Assembly (NCBI RefSeq): GCF_019320115.1
Contig: NC_089583.1
Location: 80,183,928 to 80,247,927 of the forward strand
Source of the DNA: Miscanthus floridulus
Taxonomy: Eukaryota > Streptophyta > Magnoliopsida > Poales > Poaceae
Length of the DNA: 64,000 bases
Direction of reading: 5' to 3'
Below are positions 37,328 through 48,224 of the stretch, in pieces. How positions within the stretch are numbered: position 1 is the first letter of the stretch; every line of letters begins with the position of its first letter. A program made the translations under genes and the position numbers. The notes under the pieces were generated by a model, which saw only the letters and a list, made by a program, of their open reading frames with translations, made no database searches and had not been told where the DNA came from.

Positions 37328-38545
37328 TGTCGGGTTCATAAACCCGAGGTCCCTCGGGGACCGGCTTCTACGCCAAGGCTCGGCCTAAGAGTCTAAAAAC
37401 ATTAGGGAAAGGGGGTGGTCCAATAACCAACCAGGAGGTCAGGCCCAAGAAGAGCAATGCCCGCTCTTTGGCTGCTTTGGCCCACCTATCCGACGGAGCA
37501 CTCGATTCAGGCTACAGCCGTCTCCGGGCGACCTCCGATCGGAAGGCTTGCCCCAAGCCCTACTTCCGACCCCAACCCCGCGTCCCTCCGACCGGGGCTT
37601 ATAGGAACCCTGCTCACCACTCTTCTCCGACCGGCACACTCAGAGCCAGCTAGAGCCCTCCGACCAGGGATGCCCCGTTCGGTAGGAACTAGAAGACGTG
37701 TGGAGAAAGGCAAGGCAAGGCTCACAAGTCAAAATCACTGCACTAGGGACCATACCCTGCATGAAATAGTACTCTACAGCCATCCTAACACAAATAGTAT
37801 TGTAGGCACCGACATCTCCCTCCACAGTTTTGTAGAGGCCGCTAAAACTCCCATACGGTAAGACCCTCCGCGTGTCTCTGGATAATCGATAGTGGTATGG
37901 GCACCAAGATTTACCGTACTGGGTAAACATAGCAGGACTCCTCACATGCCTCTAGACATCGAATAGTATTTATAGGTACCGACGTCCATCCTTCCTAAAG
38001 AAGATAGCACGACCTCCCATGTGCGTCGGACATTCTAGAATGACATCAACAGTGTTGTGGACACCTACCATTATCCAATCCTCATTAGCATGGGAAACAA
38101 GGCTTAAAAACATCCATACCCTCTCACCTATAAAGCCATCCCCTTCATCTATAAAAGGGGATGCGCTCCCTCCAGCAGATGGATGGATTCAAGTAGATCA
38201 GAGTTCCTTAGATCGATAGCTCACAACCAAAGAACCGCAAGGTTTAGACCTCAAGCCCCGCTTGAACACTTAGCTCATAGCGAAGTTCCTGTCACTCTTG
38301 GCCCTTCTAGTTGGAGCCGACCGGACCTCTTGTACACCCTCTCTTTCTCTCTCTTGTTTGTAACCCCATTGCAGACTTCGAGCACCTAGGCTCAGGAATA
38401 AAAGTCATCGACCGACCCCGACTGGATGTAGGGCATGTTGCCCGAACTAGTATAAATCCCATGTCATTGAGTGCTAGGCCACCTCCGATCACAACGTACA
38501 ACAAAACTACAAATATTCACTAGCTGGTCACATTCTGCACCGACA
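37328..38545 (+). mobile_element. 5' LTR of the Tat-like gypsy element
   Basis: The LTR is 1218 bp with short inverted ends TGTCGG / CCGACA. A TATA box (CTATAAAAGG) occurs at about 38150-38159 and a second CTATAAAG word nearby. ORFs across this LTR are not genes. Confidence 0.88.
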
Positions 38546-38546
38546 G

Positions 38547-38564
38547 TTGGCACCGTCCGTGGGG
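38547..38564 (+). promoter_or_regulatory. Primer-binding site of the Tat-like element
   Basis: TTGGCACCGTCCGTGGGG lies just after the LTR end. Related sequences (TTGGCGCCGTCTGTGGGG) are used by Tat/Retand-type grass gypsy elements. Confidence 0.8.
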
Positions 38565-38565
38565 A

Positions 38566-40040
38566 AGATGTTGTACGTTCAACACTCTTTTGGTCATCGG
38601 ATGGCCCATTCTTCCGCCACCCCCGCCGTGGCGGGCTCAGGCGATACGATTCGCTTTGGTTCATTGGAGTTCCCCGCACCCTCGCCCACTGAGATGTGGG
38701 TTCCACCCATCTTTGAGCCATCCTAGGCCTTCCTCTTTAGAAACCTAGACTTTGTCGCCGACCGACTCGACGTACTCCACCTCCATGAGGAGTCTCATGA
38801 CCCAGCACCCATCAGGGAGACATCCTCCATCGACTCCAGGATGCGCGACTTCGACGGCGCAGCATCTGCGCTTCATTCTAAGCAAACTCTCTGCTCAAAC
38901 CCCGCTGTAAGTAATATGCGTACTACTACTCGCTCTTTATTTACTATCTCTCGTCAATCACCCGGAGGGAATGTGTCGCCCATGCCACAAGCATCATACG
39001 ATCGGTTCCCCTATGGCCTCGCATCCTCCATGGATGCATATGCTCAGGGTCTCTGAAGGATGCTGGCACCATCCCCCCTCACGTTCGAGTTCATGGGAAT
39101 GGTAGGCTGCGTTCTTGCCATTTCCCACGAACTCCCAGATGGTGAGGGTGATAACGATAGCTCCAGCATCAGTGATGTGGTGCCCTACCACTGTCCGTCC
39201 TAGGAGTGCACCATGGCGGACGCCCCGAGACAGCCATCGATGGTTGTGGAGTCTGTGCAAACCCACACCCCTTCAGACCCACGTGCGGGGGCCCTCATGT
39301 CTACACAAGCACATGCTAAGGAATTACAACAACGACGGCAGAACTAGCCACCGCCTGCACTAGCGCCGTCAGTACAGCCCATTGCGCCCCATGCACAAGG
39401 CCTAGCGGGCGATGCCCGAGGTCGCGCCTGTCAGGTCCAACACAATATCATGAGCGAGGGGAACAATCTTCCTCAATTTGTCTGGGCTGGCCAGAACATC
39501 ACCGCTGCGGCAATGCTTCTACGCGGTGTTCCCGAGCCTACCGACCCCCAGGAGCAGGTAGTCTACTGGAACCTACGGGTTCTAGTTGAAGCCACGGCCG
39601 TCTAATAGGCGGAAAGCTTCATGTCACGACTCCGACCCATGCCCTCTCTCCCCACCAGGGGGACGAGGACGCATCAGACAGATAACTCCATTCACTCGCC
39701 GCCATAGCCATTAGGCTTGGCTTGGGGTGCGACAGTCATGCCACGGTCCAACTTGGCACCTGCTCCACACCAACCGCCGGTACACGAGCGGTCTAATCCA
39801 TGCCAGGACGCCCGTAGCATCATCGACAATTGGCGTCAGGCTCGACGCGATAACAACGTCCACCATACGGTAGCAGGCAACACGGACCTTGGCCAAACCA
39901 TCGAGGGAAGTGGTGAAATGCGCCCCAGGCGTGATCGCCGGCCAGATAACTAGAGCCCCAGCCCTAAGGGCCTAGGGCCATGGGCCTTTAGCCAGCGTAT
40001 CCGGAGAGCACCGTTCCCGCAGCATTTCTGGCCGCCCACC
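38566..40040 (+). other. Gypsy leader and 5' gag region, decayed
   Basis: GC-rich DNA with only short open frames lies between the PBS and the recognisable Gag core. It probably encodes the N-terminal part of the polyprotein, with many stops. No domain is assignable. Confidence 0.5.
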
Positions 40041-40625
40041 AACATCACCAAATACACTAGGGAGACCAACCCAGACATTTGGCTCAAAGACTTTCGGCTC
40101 GCCTGTCGGGCCGGAGGAGTGGATGATGACTATTTCATCATCTAATACCTTCCCATTTGCGTGGGGGAACATGTTCAGGCATGGCTCGAATTCCTTCCAC
40201 ACAATAGCATCTGCGACTGGACGAACCTCAAGAGGGTCTTCGTCGGGAATTTTTAGGGGATGTATGTCCGCCCAGGAAACTCCTAGGACCTCAAGAGCTG
40301 TCACCAGGAGCCCAATGAGTCCCTGTGGGATTACATCCATAGGTTCTCCCAACGATGCAACTCCCTCCCCGAGGTCATCGACGTAGACATCATTAGCGCG
40401 TTCCTCTTCGGGACGAACTGCGAAGCCTTGATCCACAAGCTTGGCTGCTTGAAACCCCGTACCACCCACGACCTGCTCAATGTTGCCACCAACCACGCCT
40501 TTGGTGAGGAGGCGGTTGGAGTGGTCTTCGGTGAAGGCCAGGACAAGCTCAGAGCCAAGCGCATAGATCTAGACGAAGGCCCCTCCACGCAAAGGGGCAA
40601 GAAAAACAAAAAAGATCGACGCTAG
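40041..40625 (+). pseudogene. gag: gag core of the Tat-like gypsy element
   Basis: One frame runs throughout: TRETNPDIWLKDFRLACRAG, then HVQAWLEFLP, NLKRVFVGNF, WDYIHRFSQRCN and ISAFLFGTNCEALIHKLG, ending with a basic KKNKKDRR. This is the Ty3/gypsy retrotransposon Gag domain. Three stops interrupt it (about 40143, 40251, 40290), all at positions where the family has Gln or Trp, consistent with C-to-T decay of an otherwise in-frame gene. Confidence 0.85.
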
Positions 40626-40685
40626 TCGGATAGCCCCGCGCTGGTCGCCATGGCCGATCGCGCGGCCAAATAGCCCCCATAGGGG

Positions 40686-41728
40686 TTGCCTGACCACTTG
40701 AACAAGCTCATGGATGGTCTGTGCCCCAACCATGCTTACCCCATCAAACACCTCTACAAGGAGTGCAAGCTCCTCAAACATTTCCTCCAACAGGCCGGCG
40801 GGCCAAAGGAGGGAGACAGCAAGGAGCCGGCAGCCAAGAAGGGAGGCGCGGTAGGCAAGGACAGAGATGGCTTCCCCAAACCCAAAGAGTGCATCATGAT
40901 CTTCGGCGGGTCTGACGCCATCTAGACTAAATGCCAGCATAAGGTGCGCTACAGGGAGGCATGCGCCGCCAAGACAGCCGTCCCCTCCTTCCTTAGCTGG
41001 TCAGAATCCCTAATCACTTTTGATCAGAGGGACCATCCCTCCTACGTCGCAAGACTAGGATGCTACCTGCTCGTCGTCGACCCCATCGTCCGCAAGAAGC
41101 GCCTCACCAAGGTGCTGATGGACGGGGGTAGCGGCCTCAACATCCTGTACATTGACACACTCGATGCCATGCGCATCCCCCGATCGGAGCTCCGCCTAAC
41201 GGGCTCTCCCTTCCATGGGGTAATCCTAGGAGCATAGGCATACCCGCTTGGATAGATCGATCTACCCATCACGTTCGGCAGCCGAGCCAACTTCCGTTCG
41301 GAGGTCCTCACCTTTGAAGTGGTGGACTTTCCAGGGTCCTACCATGCTATGTAAGATTCATGGCAATCCCTAACTACACCTACCTCAAGCTAAAGATGCC
41401 GAGACCAAACGGCGTCATCACCATGAGTAGTGCCTTCTCGCACGCCTTCGAGTGCGACTGCGAGCACTATGAGCTTGCCACCATGGTCATCAACTCATCT
41501 GAGCTCCTATAGCTCGGGGAGTCATCAACCCCGGCAGTCCCATACTATAACAAACTAACCTCCTCGATGGCCTTTTGCCCGCTCGAGGAAACCAAGGCGG
41601 TGGGTATCGACCCCACCGACCTAGCCAAGACGGTGTGAATTGGAACCTAGTTCCTAGCCCAATAGGAATGTGAACTCGTCGACTTCCTGCGCGACAATTG
41701 CGATGTCTTCACATGGTAGCCTTCTGAC
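40686..41728 (+). pseudogene. pol: gag end, aspartic protease and linker of the gypsy polyprotein
   Basis: The frame of gag continues through a basic C-terminal region. It then shows the retropepsin active-site motif VLMDGGSGLNILY (about 41113-41151; catalytic Asp in DGGS). A frameshift occurs near 41345, where the text goes from SYHA directly to CYVRFMAIPNYTYLKLKMP. Related elements have an ILGRP-like motif between these, so a short deletion probably removed it and changed the frame. A further linker with several stops leads to RT. Confidence 0.78.
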
Positions 41729-42183
41729 ATGCCAGGGATACCATGGGAGGTCACCAAGCACGCACTACGCCTTATCCCGGGCTCAAAGGCCACCAAACAA
41801 CGCCTGCATCATTTCAACGACGAGAGGCGTAGGGCCATAGGCGAAGAGATCACCAAGCTCCTGGCAGCCGGATTCATCAGGGAGTTTTTTCACTCTAACT
41901 GGCTCGCCAATCCCATCCTTGTCAGAAAAAAGACCAGGAAATAGAGAATGTGCGTTGATTATACTAGACTCAACAAGGTGTGTCCAAAGGATCACTTTCC
42001 CTTACCGCGCATAGACCAGATAATCGACTCCACTTTGGGTTGTGAGACCCTCTCCTTTTTGGATGCCTACTCAGGCTATCACCAGATCACGATGAAAGAG
42101 TCTAATCAACTCGCAACCTCGTTCATCACCCTATATGGTTCATATTGTTATGTAACCATGCCTTTTGGCTTGAAGAACGCTGG
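41729..42183 (+). pseudogene. pol: Reverse transcriptase N-terminal part
   Basis: The fingers and palm start of Ty3/gypsy RT are seen: AAGFIREFFHSNWLANPILV, then RMCVDYTRLNKVCPKDHFPL, LSFLDAYSGYHQI and VTMPFGLKNAG. A TAG stands where the family has Trp (..RK*RMCVDY). The domain ends before the YxDD active site, so no active enzyme is possible. Confidence 0.9.
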
Positions 42184-42215
42184 CGCACCTCCCTTCTTGG
42201 CTGCCGGCTCCTTGC
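42184..42215 (-). repeat. 32-bp inverted filler copied from the element's own gag region
   Basis: These bases match the reverse complement of 40819-40850 at 31 of 32 positions. They join the broken RT end to host-element DNA. Confidence 0.88.
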
Positions 42216-42314
42216 ATATATCCATTCAATCATCTTATAGCAAGCTTGGTTACCAACTTTTGGACGCCAAACTTGATTACTAAGCATTTATCCATTCAAT
42301 CATCTTATAGCAAG
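42216..42314. repeat. Short direct repeat beside the gypsy break point
   Basis: A 27-bp sequence beginning TATCCATTCAATCATC occurs at 42218-42244 and again at 42288-42314, 70 bp apart. A related CATATATCCATTCAAT is also present on the other side of the gypsy element near 37265. Confidence 0.8.
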
Positions 42315-42429
42315 CAACATATGTATATATTTCCAATTCAACCAACTCATATACACCCAAATGAAATGATCAATAAGAGATATACCTTGGTTAGCTCATG
42401 ATCATTCAATTAGCAAGCTTCAACTCAAA

Positions 42430-42712
42430 TAATTGCAAGCCATCTATTGAAATAGGCTTAGGGATGTTACCTAGGGGACATGAATATGCCATGTGTCCCC
42501 TTTCCTAGATGAGTAGCACTTTCTCTTTAATTGAGCCTTCTCTTCCTTGCTCATATGGTGCTTCTCATTGCTTTACTTCTTGTTTGCTTGAGCCTTCTTC
42601 TCAAGCTTGATTGGGCAACCCAAAGCTAGGTGACCCAATGTGTCGCAACTATAGCACCTTATGTGAGCCATCTTCTTCATCTTCTCTTCTTTGCTTTTGC
42701 TCACTTGCTTTG
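42430..42712 (-). pseudogene. gag: gag C-terminal part of the 38-kb element
   Basis: On the minus strand KQVSKSKEEKMKKMAHI leads into the zinc knuckle CYSCDTLGHLALGC and then PIKLEKKAQANKK, the SIRE/Maximus Gag nucleocapsid region. It continues the frame lost at 48225, the two pieces being separated by a 5.5-kb solo LTR. Beyond a stop, similarity runs on to about 42430. Confidence 0.82.
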
Positions 42713-43942
42713 TGTGGCAGAACAGCCTAAAATAACACACTTTTAGAGGCGCTCGTCTTCCACTAGACACTAAGCGCCCCAAAAATGGGCAAAAATGGTC
42801 AGTTCCGTCAAGCACACCCAAAGGGAGAACTCAAAACAATCCACGTTTTACACCCAATATCGAATAATGAGTACAAGCTTACAATACTTGGTCCATTTCA
42901 TACAACATAGAGTCTTGGAAATTATTTATTACAATACTAGAGTTCAGAGTGCGATAATTAAACAACAGAATGTAATAATCATCTAGCGGAAACGACACAT
43001 GGATCCATCTGTGCCCACTAGAAGAATCCTCCATGCAAAAGCTAACTCCTCAAGCTACACCTACAACAGGGTAAAATAAACCCTGAGTACACAATGTACT
43101 CGCAAGACTTACCCGACTAGTGGGAATATTTTCCTAACTCTCAAGGATATGATAGGCAATATGGTATGCTATTTTCTTTTGTTTGCGAAAAGCATTACTA
43201 ATAGTGCGTGCTTAGGGTCAAGTTTTATTAGCAATCATGATTACTTTATTAGATAACCATTATAGGTAAGCACCTGTTCTACCTTCAAGCAAGAGTTGAG
43301 CAATCAGAACCATTTTACCATCTTTCATCTTCCAGTTCTTACTACAGTGCTAGACCATAGCCAAGTCATACCATCTCACAGAAATGGCAATTCATGAACC
43401 AATGTATCCTAGTTGGGTACCTCGAAACACATGCCTCGCTTGTACCCTAGGCACAAATGAGACCAACCCATTCCACTCCTGTCGAGGGGTCTAGGTCCCC
43501 GTCCAAACTTGGACTCCAAGCCCTCACACTTGAGACCCAGTCTCAGTATGGTGCTTAGACCTCCACCTTTCCTCACCTCCAACCAGTCAATCTGAAAAGA
43601 GCCAGAACCCACGACAAGAGCGCAACGAGCCTTCTTGCTCCCATAAGCAAGTATGTGCTTAGGATAATAAGTCTATGACCTGACTACCATCCACAGCAAA
43701 GGACGGTCCTCAATCAACATGGACAGAGAAAATAGTGTAACCAAGCTAAGCCCTGTGGCCACAGGACACAACTTGTTACACCCACCAATATCCATACCAT
43801 ATCCCTACCCAGTCATCATTTTCTTTTCATTGTTTTACTATGAGAGTAATAGTAATCACCTATTGTGAGTAATGGTAGGTTACTCACGCTACTAACAACC
43901 TAAGCATAGCAACTACTCAAAACTACACTAGTAAGACTCTTA

Positions 43943-43944
<2 letters not shown>

Positions 43945-44012
<68 letters not shown>
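43945..44012. repeat. (AT)34 microsatellite
   Basis: A perfect AT run of 68 bp lies inside the solo LTR. Confidence 0.97.
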
Positions 44013-44015
<3 letters not shown>

Positions 44016-46396
44016 TGTGGTTTCCATGAAACTCCTGCAACGTAAATGCACAACACATATATATATAGTGTATACGAAAAATAGGGGTTATACACCGAAG
44101 CTTGCCTTGGGCAGGTGCGGTGTCAACTGTGTTAGTTAGTGGTGGCTCTAGGACCTCCTCCTACATGAGAATCTCCTCCTCATACTCATCGATGATCTCC
44201 TCGAGCACATGATCACTGGGGTCACGATCTTCGCCGACTCATTCTCTATATGCATGCGATGATGATGCAATAATTTAATATTTAAACAACAACAACTCTT
44301 AAATTAAGAACACATAGGCTATACTAACAAGCTAGCTCTAATGGCTAAGATACTAAGCTAACCATCAACTCTATCAAATCAAGTGTCAAGCTCACCCTAA
44401 CAAGTGCTTTATTTCATAAGTCAATATTCTTCTTTTATTCATATTAAAGGTTTAATGGATATTTAGCTACCATAATAAACAAGCTATCTTAGGGCTACAA
44501 AAATTACAGTAAGCACATAATAATACAATGAAGCTACTGTAAAAATTTCAGGATTAATGCTATCACCAATTTACCACAAAAATTCCTACAATATTTATCC
44601 TACTAATATTAAGTACATTCAAATGATTTCATAGGCCTTAGCATCAACATAGATATGTATGAAATAACTACACTATCAGGTAGACAATGATTTTAGGAAC
44701 CTAACAAAATTAGTTTTGCAATTTTTAGACACCTACATAATTTTATATTAATTACCAAATATCAGCTCAGAAATTAAATTAGAAAGCTATTACTAATCCC
44801 CTAGGAAAAATAAAAAGGGAATTCCCTGTGTAGCCCATGACGCGTGGCCCGCGGACACGACCCATGCAAGAGGTGGCCTGCAGTGGGGGAGCTCATGTAC
44901 GCTGGCGCTTTTGCAACAAAGTCCTCGATTTCCTTCTGAATCACACCTAAGTCCTAATACTATTTTCCCCTCTCTCAGACACTCTCACTTAACCCCCTGA
45001 CCTTCCTGGAATTCCCCCGCATGCACCCCTATTAATCCAGTGCACGGCGGTGCGGTGGACACTGACATAGTGCGGTCACGCTAGCCACCTAGGACCAGCG
45101 TCAACCCACCTATCGGGTCGGTCACCATCCCCGACCTTGGTGGCTACACTAGATGGTAGAGAGGGGTGGCGGGACTCATAGGGGAAGGCTACAGTGGCGT
45201 GCGGTCATCTGCGACGGTGGTGCAACTTCTTCGGTGAGCTTGGGCAACTATAGGCCTAGACGATTGGTGAGCGAGCATCAGGAGACTATCGCAGGTTTAA
45301 CTGAGGTGACGGTTGGAGTGGAGGATGATGGAGGAGGATTAGCCATGTGTGGCCGAGCCAGGTGGAGACGCATCGTGGTGGCATGGTCATGTCAGTGATA
45401 CTAGGGAAGTGGTAGAGGTTGAGCTAAGATGCGCAGGGTGAAGAGGGAATGGAAACGAAGCTAGCGATGCACTAGAATTGGTTCAAGATAGATAGGTGGA
45501 GGGCTACCCTCGGCTATGGCCGAGCGTGGCCTTATCGACACAGCGATGGGGAAGACTCCAAATTAGAGCTTGTCCATGCATGCTTCTAGGCTAGGTAGGG
45601 TCAGACAGCGAGAGGACATGATGACAGAACCACGGACGTGCTGAATTGGATTGAGGTGATCTCTCGATGGCTTATTGCATGGGGCGTGGCTCTGATGGCA
45701 GAAGCGGCAGGGAGAGGAGATGGGTTCAAGCTCTGGCCATTCTTGCCTTGGTGGCAAGTGGTTGGCCGGACCTAAGGTAGCATCCATGCACTCACTACAC
45801 AATAATGTGGCTAGACCATGTGCATGCGCGGTGAGGTAGGTAGGGCATGGCCTACACGGCCGTAGCGCCACTAAGGCGAGGCAACGATGCGAGCAGCTAG
45901 GACAGCCCACGTGCGCCCGGTGGCAAGGTAAGCAGTAGCAGCGTAGCATGGTGTTACAGTGCTAGTAGCATCACATGGCAGTGGCCGAGGGTGGCAATGA
46001 CTATGCCCCAGCAACTCAGCATGGCGGCAACGACAGTGATGACAGTGTGGTGGCGAGTGGAGCAAGAACGTCGTAGGTCGTAGCGCCTAGCTATAGCTAG
46101 GCCATGGTCAAGCCAGAGGTGGCCTTGGCCCAACGCATGTGGTAGCACATGTGCATGCATGGGGCGAGCCAGCGTGGCAACGTCGTGGCCCCGAGACATG
46201 GTGACCGCACCCACCCGGCCAACCAGCCCAAAATCATGTCAAGCACGACTTTTAAAGCATCTATAAAAACTAAACGGCTGCTCTTGGAACCAAGCCACCT
46301 TCACCATGCTTAAGAGGGCATATCAGGCTACTAACCCAAGCTAAAACATGACACCACCTCTTAACTCAATTCCACAAAATAAATTCCCAAACATGG

Positions 46397-47851
46397 CATT
46401 GTCTTGCTGTCTCAACAACAACAACAACAAAGCTTTTAAGTCGCAAACACGTTGGGGTAGGCTAGAGTTGAAACCCAGCAGAAGCAATCAAGGTTTAGGC
46501 ATGTGAATAGCTATTTTCCAAGCACTCCTATCTCAGGATAAGTCTTTGGGTATATTCCATCCTTTCAAGTCTCCTTTTATTGCCTCTACCTAAGTCAACT
46601 TCGGTCTTCCTCTGTCTCTCTTTATGTTATTGTCCTAGCTTAGGATTCCACTATGCACCGGTGTCTATGGATATGTCCAAACCATCTTAACCGATGTTGG
46701 ACAAGCTTTTTTTCAATTGGTGCTACCCCTAATCTATCACATATATCATTGTTCCAAACTCGATCCCTTCTTGTATGACCGTAAATCCAACGCAACATAT
46801 GCATTTCCATGACACTTATCTATTGAACATGTCATCTATTCGTAGGCCAACATTCTGTACCATACAACATAGTAGGTCTAATTGCCATCCTATAAAACTA
46901 GCCTTTTAGCTTCTGTGGTACCCTTTTGTCACATAGGACACCAGATGCTTGGCGCCACTTCATCCACCCTGCTTTGATTCTATGGCTAACATCTTCATTA
47001 ATATCCCCGTCTCTCTGTAGCATTGATCCTAAATATCAAAAGGTATCCTTCCTAGGCACTACTTGACCTTCCAAACTAATATCTTCCTCCTCCTAGGTAG
47101 TAGTGTCAAAGTCACATCTCATATACTCAGTTTTAGTTCTACTGAGTCTAAAACCTTTGGACTCCAAAGTCTCCCGCCATAACTTTAGTTTCTGATTCAC
47201 TCCTGTCCAGCTTTCTTCAACCAGCATTACATCATCCACGAAAAGCATACACAAAGGGATGTCCCCTGGTATGTTCCTTGTGACCTCATCCATCACTAAG
47301 GCAAACAGATAAGGGCTCAAAGCTAACCCTTGATGTAGTCCAATCCTAATCGGGAAGTCATTCGTGTCTCCATCACTTGTTTGAACACTAGTCACAACAT
47401 TGTTGTACATGTCCTTAATGAGCCCGACGTACTTTATTGGGACTTTATGTTTATCCAAAGCCCACCACATAACATTCCTTGGTATTTTATCAAAAGCCTT
47501 CTCCAAGTCAATAAAAACAATGTGTAGGTCCTTCTTCTTCTCCCTATACCGCTCCATAACTTGTCTTATTAAGAAAATGGCTTCCATGGTTGACCTTCCA
47601 GGCATGAAACTAAATCGGTTCATAGAGGCCCACATTATTGCTCTCAAGCGATGCTCGATAACTCTCTCCCATAGCTTCATAGTATGGCTCATCAACTTAA
47701 TTCCCCGATAATTATCTTTCAGGTTTCATCTCCATTAGAATGGCTAGATTTAATATTGGCTCGCCATGCCTATCACAACCCTCCTCCTTTACCAGGGCTT
47801 GGGACTTGCTATGTTGAGACAACATAGGCAGAGTTCATTGTCTTACTGTCT
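46397..47851 (-). mobile_element. 5'-truncated LINE with 16-bp TSD
   Basis: CATTGTCTTGCTGTCT (46397-46412) and CATTGTCTTACTGTCT (47836-47851) flank a 1423-bp insert. On the minus strand the insert ends in a (TTG)n tail, as in several plant LINEs. One base differs between the TSD copies. Only the C-terminal half of ORF2 was copied. Confidence 0.87.
47093..47695 (-). pseudogene. LINE reverse transcriptase fragment
   Basis: Typical non-LTR RT blocks are present: [61 protein letters not shown], and the active-site box [10 protein letters not shown]. It then continues into the thumb ([16 protein letters not shown]). The open frame spans about 200 residues, and the endonuclease domain is lost by truncation. 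Confidence 0.9.
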
Positions 47852-48224
47852 ATATACTTAAAAATCTTCCAAGTCTTTGAGCTAAATTTTGATTCAAAGT
47901 TCCATTTCTAGGCTATTAGAAGTTTTGGCTAGCAATGTTATTTTTCTACAACAAAGGTTGCATTGCCATCTACAAAGTTTGTACTTCAAGCTTTATTTAG
48001 GTACCACACACATGTTCTATAATATTTTTTGCTCAATAAAAATTGGTTTTCAACCCTACTTGATATACATGAGTTATTAAATCAACTTTCATTTAACATT
48101 TTTATTATTCATTTTAGGTTACAAGAAATTTATCTACACACTTTATCACATGCATTATCACATAAACATGATGCTCATGACATGGTTAAGTAGGTTGTTA
48201 TGGTGTAACACTGAGGGTGTTACA

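Larger units (their letters stand above)
37328..42183 (+). mobile_element. Tat-like gypsy element, truncated inside RT
   Basis: The 5' LTR starts TGTCGGGTTCATAAACC and ends ..GCACCGACA at 38545. PBS, gag, protease and the first part of RT follow in order. The element stops abruptly after the FGLKNAG motif of RT. The catalytic YxDD box, RNase H, integrase and the 3' LTR are missing. A 32-bp inverted piece of its own gag sits at the break. Confidence 0.88.
42713..48224 (-). mobile_element. Solo gypsy LTR disrupting gag, with nested LINE
   Basis: On the minus strand it begins TGTAACACCCTCAGTG at 48224 and ends ..GGCTGTTCTGCCACA at 42713. Flanks are CTTTG and CTTTT, a 4/5 TSD. Without the LINE (46413-47835) it is about 4.1 kb, the size of long grass gypsy LTRs. 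No PBS, gag or pol lies inside. It has an AT run and a GC-rich block (44820-46240) whose overlapping ORFs are spurious. Confidence 0.7.

Noticed and set aside
37439..37945. ORFs of 60-134 aa at the start of the Tat-like element
   Set aside because: They lie within the LTR, overlap on both strands and have no recognisable domain.
39972..40940. Minus-strand ORFs of 92-174 aa
   Set aside because: They are shadows of the plus-strand gag and protease frame, which has clear family motifs.
45153..46214. GC-rich ORFs up to 128 aa in the solo LTR
   Set aside because: Multiple overlapping frames on both strands in LTR sequence. Low complexity, no domain.
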